In this document: positions 18,893 to 27,592 of the stretch, one piece after another
Position numbering within the stretch: the first letter of the stretch is position 1
Layout: each line of letters starts with the position of its first letter
NCBI GenBank assembly: GCA_001774495.1
Contig: MFAE01000010.1
Location: 2,303-37,011, forward strand
DNA: 34,709 bases
Direction of reading: 5' to 3'
Source of the DNA: Candidatus Campbellbacteria bacterium RIFOXYC2_FULL_35_25
Lineage (GTDB): Bacteria; Patescibacteriota; Minisyncoccia; Phycocordibacterales; UBA12079
Notes under the pieces: model-generated
The model's input: only the letters and a program-made list of their open reading frames with translations
Database searches by the model: none
What the model was told of the DNA's origin: nothing
Position numbers and translations under genes: made by a program

Positions 18893-19110
18893 AGACGAAT
18901 TTTGCTTCGCAAAATTCGTCTTTGTGAGAAATTACGAACAGAGGCCGGGTCTCTGCGAAGCGCCGTGTCCGCCTCTGGCTGGGAAGCGGAGTGAAAGACC
19001 CGACCTCCTCTGGTAGTGTAATTTTTGAATTGTTCGTCTTTGCGCCGTGTCCGCCGTAGAGTAACGGAGGAGGAAGCACTTTAGCCCGAAGCAATCCAGA
19101 AAATAGAAGC
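18893..19110. repeat. composite inverted-repeat element related to 13005-13160
   Basis: AGACGAATTTTGC-TTC-GCAAAATTCGTCT triloop hairpin (also at 4463-4489), then ATTACGAACAGAGGCC...GTAATTTTTG...CGTCTTTGCG...CGAAGCAATCC. Confidence 0.65.
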
Positions 19111-19267
19111 AATTCAGAAAAAGCCTTAAAAACTATTAACTAAAAACTAACTTATGTTATAATAGCCAAATGAATCCTGTTAGAGAAAATTTTCTTTGTA
19201 GCGGATTTATTGTGAGAGTTATTAATTAATTTAAGATAAGAAATATTATCTTTCTATTTCCAATGGG

Positions 19268-20065
19268 ATGCAAAAGAAAACAAAAATAAAAATAATAATT
19301 TTATTACTACTAATTTTAATAGGAGGGTATTTCTATAAAGATAAATTAAAAACAACAAAAGAAGCTGATATTATAACAAATGATGATTCCGCTCAAGAAG
19401 TCTCTTTGAATTATGATGAAGAAGGTAAATTAATAATTACTCCTGTAGAAGTCTCTCAAAAAGATTTACCCCCAGCACCAGATTTAGATAGAAAGATAAC
19501 TTTTAGCGACGATTTTCCTAATGACCAAAAAGATAAAACAATAACAAAAATTAAAGAAATAATCTCTATTTTAAAAAAAGATACAACTTCTTTTGAAAAC
19601 TGGATCGAGCTTGGTTCTTATAGGAAAATGATAGGTGATTTTGAAGGAGCCTTAGAGGCATGGGAATATGCTTCTAAGATAAGCCCCTCAAGCACAGTTT
19701 CATTTAGTAATTTAGGTAATCTATATCAGTATTCTTTGCAAGATTATAAAAAGGCGGAAGAATATTTTCTTAAGGCACTGGAAGTCGATTCTAGTTATAT
19801 GATGAATTATATAAACCTTCATGATTTATACAAGCTTTCATATAAACAGAGTACAAATGAGGCTATAGGCATTCTCTCGAAAGGATTAAAAACTTATCCG
19901 AATGAACTTACTTTGCTTGTTCCATTAGCAATTGATTATAAAGAAGCAGGGGATAAAGAAAACGCACTAATTTATTACAAAAAAGCTTCAGAAGTAGCCA
20001 AAGAGACAAAGAATAATTCTCTTTACACAGAATTTCAAAAAGAAATTTCAAATCTAACTCAATAA
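19268..20065 (+). CDS. membrane-anchored TPR repeat protein
   Basis: 265 aa; N-terminal TM; SFENWIELGSYRKMIGDFEGALEAWEYASKISPSSTVSFSNLGNLYQYSLQDYKKAEEYFLKALEVD TPR pattern. Confidence 0.8.
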   Translation: MQKKTKIKIIILLLLILIGGYFYKDKLKTTKEADIITNDDSAQEVSLNYDEEGKLIITPVEVSQKDLPPAPDLDRKITFSDDFPNDQKDKTITKIKEIISILKKDTTSFENWIELGSYRKMIGDFEGALEAWEYASKISPSSTVSFSNLGNLYQYSLQDYKKAEEYFLKALEVDSSYMMNYINLHDLYKLSYKQSTNEAIGILSKGLKTYPNELTLLVPLAIDYKEAGDKENALIYYKKASEVAKETKNNSLYTEFQKEISNLTQ

Positions 20066-20074
20066 ATCGAACAA

Positions 20075-20109
20075 AAAAACTAACAGAAACCGAGTTTCTG
20101 TTAGTTTTT
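20075..20109. repeat. REP-like triloop hairpin H5 (possible terminator)
   Basis: AAAAACTAACAGAAAC-CGA-GTTTCTGTTAGTTTTT, perfect 16-bp stem, 10 nt after the TPR gene stop. Confidence 0.85.
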
Positions 20110-20129
20110 ATGTTATCTAACAACCCACA

Positions 20130-20160
20130 AAACTCCCAGGGGCCAGGCCCCTGGGAGTTT
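20130..20160. repeat. REP-like triloop hairpin H6
   Basis: AAACTCCCAGGGGC-CAG-GCCCCTGGGAGTTT. Confidence 0.85.
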
Positions 20161-20303
20161 GTATTTCATAAGAAAAAATAATCCCCAAAATTTTTTGCTT
20201 TGTTTCGTTTTTTGTTTTAGAATCTAAGTAGAGAAAGTTGTATAAAAAATGGGTAGTTAACTGGCTATTTTTAATAGCCGTAACTTCAAACGGGGTGAAC
20301 TTT

Positions 20304-20504
20304 ATGGCGAGATACGAGTGGCACGGGCAGTGGTTCAATACTTTTGAAGAGTGGAAATTAGCTTACGAACAAGATTCCTGTCCCCCGGCTAAGGCTGGCG
20401 GAGGGGAAGCAAGGAAAAAACTCAAACGCTATATTTTCCGGGACAAATGTTTTGATTTTTTTACCATGGCATGCCTCATTCTTGACAGACAGGGATCCGT
20501 ATAA
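20304..20504 (+). CDS. small hypothetical protein interrupted by a GC-rich repeat-derived segment
   Basis: MARYEWHGQWFNTFEEWKLAYEQD... then CPPAKAGGGEARKK encoded by TCCCCCGGCTAAGGCTGGCGGAGGGGA inverted repeat; track ORF starts at 20238. Confidence 0.35.
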   Translation: MARYEWHGQWFNTFEEWKLAYEQDSCPPAKAGGGEARKKLKRYIFRDKCFDFFTMACLILDRQGSV

Positions 20505-20728
20505 ATTTAACCCATTTTTACATAGGCAAGGGGGCAGACAGTGGCTTCTGTCCCCTGAAGTTTTTAAAATAAATTAAAACAAAAAAACTCAAAGAGGTGA
20601 TTATAAAATCTATCCTTTGAGTTTTTTTGCTTTTTGTGGCATAATTAAGTTACTAATTAATAACTAACGGCTTATAGCCTATTAGTTGGCAGTCAATAGT
20701 TGAAGAAAATTACACCTTAAATTTTTTT

Positions 20729-20784
20729 CTAAAAACTAAAAACTAAAAACTAAAAACTAAAAACTAAAAACTATAAACTAATAA
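20729..20784. repeat. heptanucleotide tandem repeat (CTAAAAA)n
   Basis: Six exact CTAAAAA copies then CTATAAA CTAATAA, ending a few nt upstream of the ATG at 20789. Confidence 0.95.
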
Positions 20785-20788
20785 TAAT

Positions 20789-21655
20789 ATGAACGAAGAA
20801 AATAATAAAAAAATGGACAAATGTTGTTCAGAAGATAATAAATATATGAACAGATGTTGTGTGGGAAATAAAAGAAATGTTGTAAGAATCTTTTCTTTGC
20901 TACTTATCGTTACTTCTGTTTTTATGATTTTTAAAACAGTGGGAGTTTATCGAGAAAATAAATTTATAGGGCAAGGAGGTGTTGGGAACACCATGACTTT
21001 TAGTGGGGAAGGGGAAGTTTTTGCAGTTCCAGATATCGCCAGTTTTTCTTTCTCTGTTGTTGAGGAATCCAAAACTCCATCTGAAGCACAAGCACTAGCT
21101 ACAAAAAAGATAAATGAAGCAATTACTTTCTTAAAAGAAAATAATATAGAAGATAAAGATATAAAAACAACAAATTATAATGTTTACCCTCGCTATGAAT
21201 GGCAAAAAAGGAATATTGTTTGTATCGCAGCACCATGTATTAGTCCCGAAACAGAAAGAGTTTTGGTTGGTTATGAAGTAAATCAGTCAGTAACTGTGAA
21301 GGTCAGAGATACAGAAAAAGCTGGTACCATTTTGGCTGGTATTGGAGGGTTGGATGTAAGCAATATAAGCGGGTTGAATTTTGAGATAGATGATGAGGAT
21401 GGATTGACCCGAGAAGCTCGAAAACTAGCCATAGAAGACGCAAAGAGCAAGGCAGGGGAACTGGCTAAAGATTTAGGCGTAAAGCTTGTTAGGATAGTAA
21501 ATTTCAGCGAATCAGGCGACTATCCAACATACTACAAAACATCTTTTGCAGAAATGGATGCAGTAGGTATGGGAGGAGCTATCGAAGCCCCACAATTACC
21601 TATGGGAGAAAACAAAATCATCTCAAATATCTCAATAACCTACGAAATCCGATAA
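20789..21655 (+). CDS. SIMPL (DUF541) domain protein
   Basis: 288 aa; TM then MTFSGEGEVFAVPDIASFSFSVVEESKTPSEAQALATKKINEAITFLKENNIEDKDIKTTNYNVYPRYEW...EARKLAIEDAKSKAGELAKDLGVKL. Confidence 0.88.
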   Translation: MNEENNKKMDKCCSEDNKYMNRCCVGNKRNVVRIFSLLLIVTSVFMIFKTVGVYRENKFIGQGGVGNTMTFSGEGEVFAVPDIASFSFSVVEESKTPSEAQALATKKINEAITFLKENNIEDKDIKTTNYNVYPRYEWQKRNIVCIAAPCISPETERVLVGYEVNQSVTVKVRDTEKAGTILAGIGGLDVSNISGLNFEIDDEDGLTREARKLAIEDAKSKAGELAKDLGVKLVRIVNFSESGDYPTYYKTSFAEMDAVGMGGAIEAPQLPMGENKIISNISITYEIR

Positions 21656-21693
21656 ATTAGGGTTTTTGCTTAAGGAATCAAGGCCAAGAAATT

Positions 21694-21728
21694 AAAAACT
21701 GACAGGGACTTAGTCCCTGTCAGTTTTT
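21694..21728. repeat. REP-like triloop hairpin H2, just upstream of RAYT gene
   Basis: AAAAACTGACAGGGAC-TTA-GTCCCTGTCAGTTTTT, perfect 16-bp stem; ATG at 21748. Confidence 0.9.
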
Positions 21729-21747
21729 CTGTTATAATTTAAGAACT

Positions 21748-22434
21748 ATGAGAAATGTAAAATTTGAAAACGGTGAATACTACCACATATATAATCGAGG
21801 GACTGATAAAAGAAACATTTTTGGAGATAAGGGGGATATTTGGAGGTTTATAAAAGGTATTTTGATATTTAACAGAAAGAATCCTGTTGGTAGTATACGT
21901 GAAGAATTAAATGGGCGAAGAATTGACAGGGACTTAGTCCCTGTCAATTATGGAGATTTGATTGAATTAAGTGGTGAATTGGTTGAAATTATATGTCTTT
22001 GTTTAAACCCTAATCATTACCATTTACTTATTAGACAAGTTTCAGATGGTGGAATTAGTAAATTTATGCATAAATTAGGCTCAGGTTATACTACCTATTT
22101 TAATGAAAAGAATAAAAGGAGCGGCTCTTTGTTTCAGGGAACATTTAAGGCAGTTCATGTTGAATCTAATGAACAGCTGTTGTATGTGAGTGGTTATATA
22201 AATTTAAACGACAGAGTTCATGAGATTGGTGGGGAAGACAAGGCTTTGGTTTTTTCTAGTTGGAGTGAATATTGTGGTGAAAATAAGGTTTTGAATATGT
22301 GTAAAAAGGATATTATACTAGGTCAGTTTGATAATATTAATGATTACAAAAAATTTGCGAAAGAAGTTGCTGAGTCTGCCCGAGAAAATAAAAAAATGAA
22401 AAGAGAAGAAAGCACAATTGATCTTTTAGAATAA
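21748..22434 (+). CDS. REP-associated tyrosine transposase (RAYT, Y1/HUH, TnpA_REP)
   Basis: 228 aa; EYYHIYNRGTDKRNIF, NPVGS, LVEIICLCLNPNHYHLLIRQ (HxH), GGISKFMHKLGSGYTTYFNEKNKRSGSLFQGTFKAVHVESNEQLLYVSGYINLN. Confidence 0.92.
   Translation: MRNVKFENGEYYHIYNRGTDKRNIFGDKGDIWRFIKGILIFNRKNPVGSIREELNGRRIDRDLVPVNYGDLIELSGELVEIICLCLNPNHYHLLIRQVSDGGISKFMHKLGSGYTTYFNEKNKRSGSLFQGTFKAVHVESNEQLLYVSGYINLNDRVHEIGGEDKALVFSSWSEYCGENKVLNMCKKDIILGQFDNINDYKKFAKEVAESARENKKMKREESTIDLLE
21921..21949. repeat. REP-like triloop hairpin H3 inside the RAYT coding sequence
   Basis: AATTGACAGGGAC-TTA-GTCCCTGTCAATT, encodes IDRDLVPVN in frame. Confidence 0.92.
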
Positions 22435-22463
22435 ATTGACAGAAGCTAAGCTTCTGTCAATTT
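22433..22463. repeat. REP-like triloop hairpin H4 overlapping the RAYT stop codon
   Basis: AAATTGACAGAAGC-TAA-GCTTCTGTCAATTT. Confidence 0.88.
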
Positions 22464-22591
22464 GAGTTATCCACAAATTTTGTGTAAAAATTTTATTTGT
22501 TTTGTTGTAAAATGAGGAGGATTATTGATGTTTTTTTGATTGTATTTGCGGAAAATACAGTCTATTTATTTGTTCGTTTTGTATCATTTAT

Positions 22592-23104
22592 ATGAAAAAT
22601 AAATTTTTAATTGGAGGGGTAATCGTTGTTTTGGTAGTCATCAGCTATTTAAATTTTTACTATAATCAAAAAAAAGAATTTAAACTTATAACAAACGATG
22701 AAGAACTAGCCTCATTTATGCAAAATATGGAGGAAGGGGATTTGGAAGAATATTTAGCCAAGAAAGATGAGTTGTATGCACAAGACATTTACGGGGGAGA
22801 AACTCCAGAGGAGACCCTAACCTTATTTATTGATGCCCTGAAGGCAGGGGATGTCGAATTGGCCAGCAAGTATTTTAAATTGGAGGATCAGGAAAGAGAG
22901 TTGGATAGATTAAATAATCTAGATGAAGATAATATTAAAAATTACATCGAGTTCTCTAATTCTAATGAAAGAATGGTTTTCTGCAATGAAGAAAATGATA
23001 ATTGTGATATAGATATTAAATTTGACGGAGACAACGTTTCTGTTGCTAGGTTTATTTTAAACAAAGAAACAAACAAATGGAAAATGGAAAGTCTTCAAAG
23101 ATAA
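22592..23104 (+). CDS. membrane-anchored hypothetical protein
   Basis: 170 aa, N-terminal TM, acidic soluble domain. Confidence 0.7.
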   Translation: MKNKFLIGGVIVVLVVISYLNFYYNQKKEFKLITNDEELASFMQNMEEGDLEEYLAKKDELYAQDIYGGETPEETLTLFIDALKAGDVELASKYFKLEDQERELDRLNNLDEDNIKNYIEFSNSNERMVFCNEENDNCDIDIKFDGDNVSVARFILNKETNKWKMESLQR

Positions 23105-26100
23105 TATTTTTTAATATAATCTTGGCGGTTTTTTTACTGCCGGTATTTTGTTATGGGTACAACAACGAAACAACTCACCCAGCTCTAACCAAAGAAACAA
23201 TTGATATTTTTAATCTCCATTACCCTAATTTAAAAATAGGCAATGAATTTATAAGTGTTATTTTAAAAGGAAGCGAAGAAGAAGACGCTCCAGAAACCCG
23301 CTGTTTAAAGCACTTTTATGACCCTGTTTACGAGAAAGGTCTATTGGGTGTCAATTTGACAGCCAAAAATTGGGCGCAAAACACAAATGAACAATCTGAG
23401 CTGAGCAATTTGGCAGGAGCTGGTTTTGCGATGATGGATTTGTTTAGTTCCAATTCTGATTATTCTTGGGACAGAGCCATTTACGAATATGCTTGGGGAG
23501 ATAAAAACAGAGCTATGGAATCCTTGGGGCATATTTTACACTTAATTCAAGACATGTCGGTTCCTCCTCATGTGAGAGATGACCAGCATCTGAAGGGGGT
23601 GGATGATTCTCCTTATGAAATTTTTACTAAAAAGTTTGAAATGAGCGCTTTGAGAAACTTGTCGAATGATTTGGCGGATAAAGATATTGTATTAAAAAGT
23701 AGTTTGAATGATTATTTTAAAAGCTTAGCCATCCTTACTAATAATAATTTTTTTAGTAAAGATACGGTTTTAGATGATAAGTATAAAACCGTGAATACTT
23801 TTAAAGAAGAAAAGAAGATATTGTCTAATAGAGACGAAGTTTGGTTTGAATATTCTCTCCTAGATGATGATTTTTACAGAATCGATGGGTATCAAAAGAA
23901 TTATATTATAGAAAAAAGTGTTATTGAAAAAGATTATTTTATTGATGATTGGGATGATTTAATTTTGAATGATTATTGGAACATCCTCTCAAAACAAGCC
24001 GTTCTTCATGGAGCAGGGGTTATGAAATTGTTTTTTGAAGAGGTTGAAAAAGAAAAACAGACGTTAACTTTATATAATAAAAATCAAAGTTTCGCGAAAA
24101 AAATTGGAGAAAGTATTGTGAACCTGGGTGAAGAAACAGCTAATGCTATTGTTTATGCTGGTAACAAAGTAACAGAAGGAATTATTTTTGTTGGCGGTAA
24201 GGTTGTTGATGTTGGGGAAAAAACAGTTAAAATAGCAAGGTCGGTTTATTCCTCAATTTATCAGACAATTACTAATACAAATAAGCTTTCTTCATACAAT
24301 CTAGCCACAGTAGGGGGGAGTCTAGCGGAGAATACTGAGGCAAAAAAAGCAACACAAGAACTTCAGAACCCAGAAAATGTTGATAACTCTGTTGATAAAC
24401 CTGTTGATAGCCCTATGGATAACACGGGGGATAACACGGGGGATAACACCCCTAACAACTCCATGGATAACACGTTGGACAACACTATAGATAATAATAA
24501 TCCAGCGGATAACTCTGTTGATAACACCATGGACAACACCATGAACAACGAGGGGGTAACAACAGAAGAAATAGAAAATTCAGGTGTAATAGAACCGAAA
24601 TTTACTCTTCCGAGTTCTTACGCCCCGGGGTTTGGTGGCGGAGGAGGTGTGGAAAGCGGTACTGATAGCAGTGGTGATACAGACCCAACATCAAATTCAA
24701 AGACAACTCCGATAGTTTCCACAACCACCCCAACCACAACAATCCCCAATCCTCCAACAATAATCAGTCCAGTTAATAACCAAAAATTTTCAACAAATTC
24801 AATAAATTTTACAGGAACAGCTTCTTCGACAAATATTATTTCAACCGATTTTTCGGAAGCGACCACGACTTCCAATCAAAATGGAGAGTGGGAGTTAGCC
24901 CTAAATAATTTTAATCAAGGAACTACGACTTTAAGTTTTTATGCTTCAAATAGTGAACAAACTGTTACTTCTAGTCCAACAATAGTAGAAATTTTTGTTG
25001 ATTCAGAAGCCCCAGATATTTTGCTTACAATAGAAGGTTGTGAAAATTCCATTTCACAATCCAATTGTCTTTTGTCTGCGACGTCTACAATAATAAATGC
25101 GAGGTGGTCTTCAACAGCTGAAGATTTAGAATATTTTACATTAAACGAAAATGGGACAATTAGTACCACTACAGCGACGACAACTCAAATTATAATTTCA
25201 GGTGACCAGAATTATTCTTTCTCAGTTATTGCTACTGACAAATTTGGAAACAAATCTCAAGAAGCTAGTCAGATAATAGCAACAAGGCAACTTCCTATTG
25301 TGATAAATGAAATTGCTTGGTCAGGAACAGATGCTTCTGCTTATGATGAGTGGATAGAGCTATATAACAATACAGATGAAAATATAAGTCTGGAAAATTG
25401 GGTCTTATTTGCAGAAGATTTATCCCCATACATTCCTTTATCTGGTTCTATTCCTGCAAAAAGTTTTTACTTGATTGAAAGAAAAAATAGTAGCGAAACA
25501 GATGAATTAACAGAATCTTCTGTAATCGACATTCCAGCAGATCTTTGGGTTTCTTTTGGTAGTGGCATAAACAACAACGGGGAAAATCTCGTTTTGGCTT
25601 TTAATAAAAATGGAGCAACAACTACTGTGGATAGGGTAAGCAGGGCCGGTTTTACAAATTGGCAAGGAAAAGGGGTTGGTTCAAGTAGTACCCATATCTC
25701 GGCGGAAAGGTACGATCCGCTTCTCCCAAGTGGTGATAATTTAGAAAACTGGTCAACGTCTCTTAATAAGTATATTTTAAATGGAATTGATGCCAACGGA
25801 GACCCTATAGGGGGAACTCCCAAAGAAAGAAATAGCATTAATTATTTGATTACAAACACAGCTACGCTAGAAACAGATAAAACATTAACAAAAATTAACT
25901 CACCATATTTTATTATTCCTAACGGTTTTGAAATAAAAACAGGGTCCACTTTATCTATAGAAGAGGGGGTGGTTATCAAATTTGCTCCAAATAATTCTTT
26001 GTCTTTGAAATCCTTTGGTTCTATAAAATCTAACGGAACAGAGAATGAACCAGTTGTATTTACCTCATTTTATGATGATGAGTATGGTGGCGATATAAAT

Positions 26101-27138
26101 AAAGATGGTATGTGTGACTTATCAAACGCTTCTTCTACCTCAGCTTGCCCCAATCAGGGCGATTGGAAACAGGTCCTGATTGAGCCTTCCTCTTTAGACT
26201 CTAATTTCAACCATACAATTTTTAGGTATGGTGGTGCATATCGCAGTGAACCCCATAAATATAAGGGGATGGTTACTGTTGATGAAACAAATGTTACATT
26301 TGAAAATTGTATTTTCGAAAATTCTAAGTCCAAAGGACTTCAACTGATTAATACGGGTGTTCAAACTTTAATAAAAAATAACATTATCAGAGGAAATAAT
26401 TATAATTCTTCCTCGATTACTTATCCTTTTGGTATTTATGTTTCTGGAGGTTCTCCTTTTATTCAGAATAATTTAGTAGAAGAAAATGGTTATGGATTAT
26501 ATTTGAGCGGGTCATCAGCGACAGTTGATTCTAATATTTTTAATAATAACCTAGAGGAAGCAGTCAATAGTTTTGGTTTCAATATTTTTTTTAATAATTC
26601 AGGAGCAGGAAATAAAAGTAACGGAATCATAATCGGAGGAGATTTGACAGAAACAGATACTACGGGGATTTTAAAGAAAAATAATTTACCCTATGTCGTC
26701 GATTCTAATGTAAGTGTTGTTGCAAGCTCTACTTTAAAAATTAATCCTGGTGTCGTAGTTAAATTTAAAGATAAAAAATTTGATGTTTATGGGGCATTGG
26801 AGATTAACGGGGGAGAAGGTGAAAGAGTATTATTTACTTCTCTTGATGATGATTCCGACGGTACTGATGTTAATAATGACGTTCAGCCCGATGATATTTC
26901 AATTGGCCAGTGGACAGGCACCTACTTACATCCGATGTCCAGTTCTTCTATAAAAAATGCAGAATTCAGTTATATGAAGTACGGTTTGTTGTATGAAGAT
27001 TCTCCTATAAACTTAGAAAATGTTACCTTTAAAAATAATCAGTGGGGAGTGTTTGCGGACACTAACTCAGTTCTTCAAACCGCAAACAACATCATTTTTG
27101 AGAACAATACATCAACAAGCACTGTGCCTTTGTGGTAA
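23077..27138 (+). CDS. large secreted protein: zinc-dependent phospholipase C-like N-domain, Asn/Asp/Thr-rich linker, lamin-tail domain, beta-helix repeats
   Basis: 1353 aa; HPALTKETIDIF and SLGHILHLIQDMSVPPHVRDDQH (phospholipase C/S1-P1 type); VINEIAWSGTDASAYDEWIELYNNTDENISLENWVL (LTD); C-terminal parallel beta-helix-like FENCIFENSKSKGLQLINTG repeats. Overlaps the previous gene by 28 nt. Confidence 0.82.
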   Translation: MENGKSSKIIFFNIILAVFLLPVFCYGYNNETTHPALTKETIDIFNLHYPNLKIGNEFISVILKGSEEEDAPETRCLKHFYDPVYEKGLLGVNLTAKNWAQNTNEQSELSNLAGAGFAMMDLFSSNSDYSWDRAIYEYAWGDKNRAMESLGHILHLIQDMSVPPHVRDDQHLKGVDDSPYEIFTKKFEMSALRNLSNDLADKDIVLKSSLNDYFKSLAILTNNNFFSKDTVLDDKYKTVNTFKEEKKILSNRDEVWFEYSLLDDDFYRIDGYQKNYIIEKSVIEKDYFIDDWDDLILNDYWNILSKQAVLHGAGVMKLFFEEVEKEKQTLTLYNKNQSFAKKIGESIVNLGEETANAIVYAGNKVTEGIIFVGGKVVDVGEKTVKIARSVYSSIYQTITNTNKLSSYNLATVGGSLAENTEAKKATQELQNPENVDNSVDKPVDSPMDNTGDNTGDNTPNNSMDNTLDNTIDNNNPADNSVDNTMDNTMNNEGVTTEEIENSGVIEPKFTLPSSYAPGFGGGGGVESGTDSSGDTDPTSNSKTTPIVSTTTPTTTIPNPPTIISPVNNQKFSTNSINFTGTASSTNIISTDFSEATTTSNQNGEWELALNNFNQGTTTLSFYASNSEQTVTSSPTIVEIFVDSEAPDILLTIEGCENSISQSNCLLSATSTIINARWSSTAEDLEYFTLNENGTISTTTATTTQIIISGDQNYSFSVIATDKFGNKSQEASQIIATRQLPIVINEIAWSGTDASAYDEWIELYNNTDENISLENWVLFAEDLSPYIPLSGSIPAKSFYLIERKNSSETDELTESSVIDIPADLWVSFGSGINNNGENLVLAFNKNGATTTVDRVSRAGFTNWQGKGVGSSSTHISAERYDPLLPSGDNLENWSTSLNKYILNGIDANGDPIGGTPKERNSINYLITNTATLETDKTLTKINSPYFIIPNGFEIKTGSTLSIEEGVVIKFAPNNSLSLKSFGSIKSNGTENEPVVFTSFYDDEYGGDINKDGMCDLSNASSTSACPNQGDWKQVLIEPSSLDSNFNHTIFRYGGAYRSEPHKYKGMVTVDETNVTFENCIFENSKSKGLQLINTGVQTLIKNNIIRGNNYNSSSITYPFGIYVSGGSPFIQNNLVEENGYGLYLSGSSATVDSNIFNNNLEEAVNSFGFNIFFNNSGAGNKSNGIIIGGDLTETDTTGILKKNNLPYVVDSNVSVVASSTLKINPGVVVKFKDKKFDVYGALEINGGEGERVLFTSLDDDSDGTDVNNDVQPDDISIGQWTGTYLHPMSSSSIKNAEFSYMKYGLLYEDSPINLENVTFKNNQWGVFADTNSVLQTANNIIFENNTSTSTVPLW

Positions 27139-27150
27139 AAGCTAAATTAA

Positions 27151-27183
27151 AGAACTCCCAGGGGCCAGGCCCCTGGGAGTTCT
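27151..27183. repeat. REP-like triloop hairpin H7
   Basis: AGAACTCCCAGGGGC-CAG-GCCCCTGGGAGTTCT, perfect 15-bp stem, immediately after the 23077 gene. Confidence 0.88.
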
Positions 27184-27205
27184 GTTTTGGGTTTTTAAGA
27201 ATGAG

Positions 27206-27235
27206 AAAAGACCGGTCCACAAGGAACCGGCCTTT
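27206..27235 (-). terminator. unit A terminator
   Basis: Minus strand AAAGGCCGGTTC-CTTGT-GGACCGGTCTTTT. Confidence 0.8.
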
Positions 27236-27259
27236 ATTTCCCTAGAAGACCAAGCGGGT

Positions 27260-27385
27260 CTACATGCAGAGGGAATTGGAGGACGTCGCTGGGTGGTCGT
27301 TGGCGGCCAGGAAACGGTAATGGGAGATGGTGATCATCTCGGGGTGGCCACGTTGGGCCATCAGCAGTTGGCGGGTCATCTCCAT
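27260..27385 (-). CDS. 41-aa small protein (unit A), absent from the ORF track
   Basis: Minus strand GGAGG Shine-Dalgarno then ATG; MEMTRQLLMAQRGHPEMITISHYRFLAANDHPATSSNSLCM*, with promoter upstream and terminator downstream. Confidence 0.6.
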   Translation of the reverse strand: MEMTRQLLMAQRGHPEMITISHYRFLAANDHPATSSNSLCM

Positions 27386-27487
27386 TGGTGATACCTCCGG
27401 TCATAGTGTGGTTTGTCTCGATTCGTAGTCCGTTGTTCATAACTCATCGAGCATTCCACAGGAAGAACTTTTCTGTGTCTGATTAAA

Positions 27488-27515
27488 ATATTAGCAAAAC
27501 CTCATTTTTTGTCAA
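27488..27515 (-). promoter_or_regulatory. unit A promoter
   Basis: Minus strand TTGACA-16-TAATAT. Confidence 0.8.
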
Positions 27516-27533
27516 TCGTTTTGTGGGAGTAAA

Positions 27534-27568
27534 TTAAATCTACAGGGGCCTTGCCCCTGTAGATTTAA
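27534..27568. repeat. REP-like triloop hairpin H8
   Basis: TTAAATCTACAGGGGC-CTT-GCCCCTGTAGATTTAA, perfect 16-bp stem. Confidence 0.88.
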
Positions 27569-27592
27569 ATAAGGTGGATTTTAGGAATGAAA

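Noticed and set aside
27234-27440. 68-aa minus-strand ORF MNNGLRIETNHTMTGG...
   Set aside because: Pro-rich translation with no good SD; the 41-aa frame in the same transcript has GGAGG at correct spacing.
18628-27568. CRISPR array from regularly recurring hairpins and repeats
   Set aside because: Repeats are widely and irregularly spaced, differ in sequence, and no unique-spacer array or cas gene is visible.
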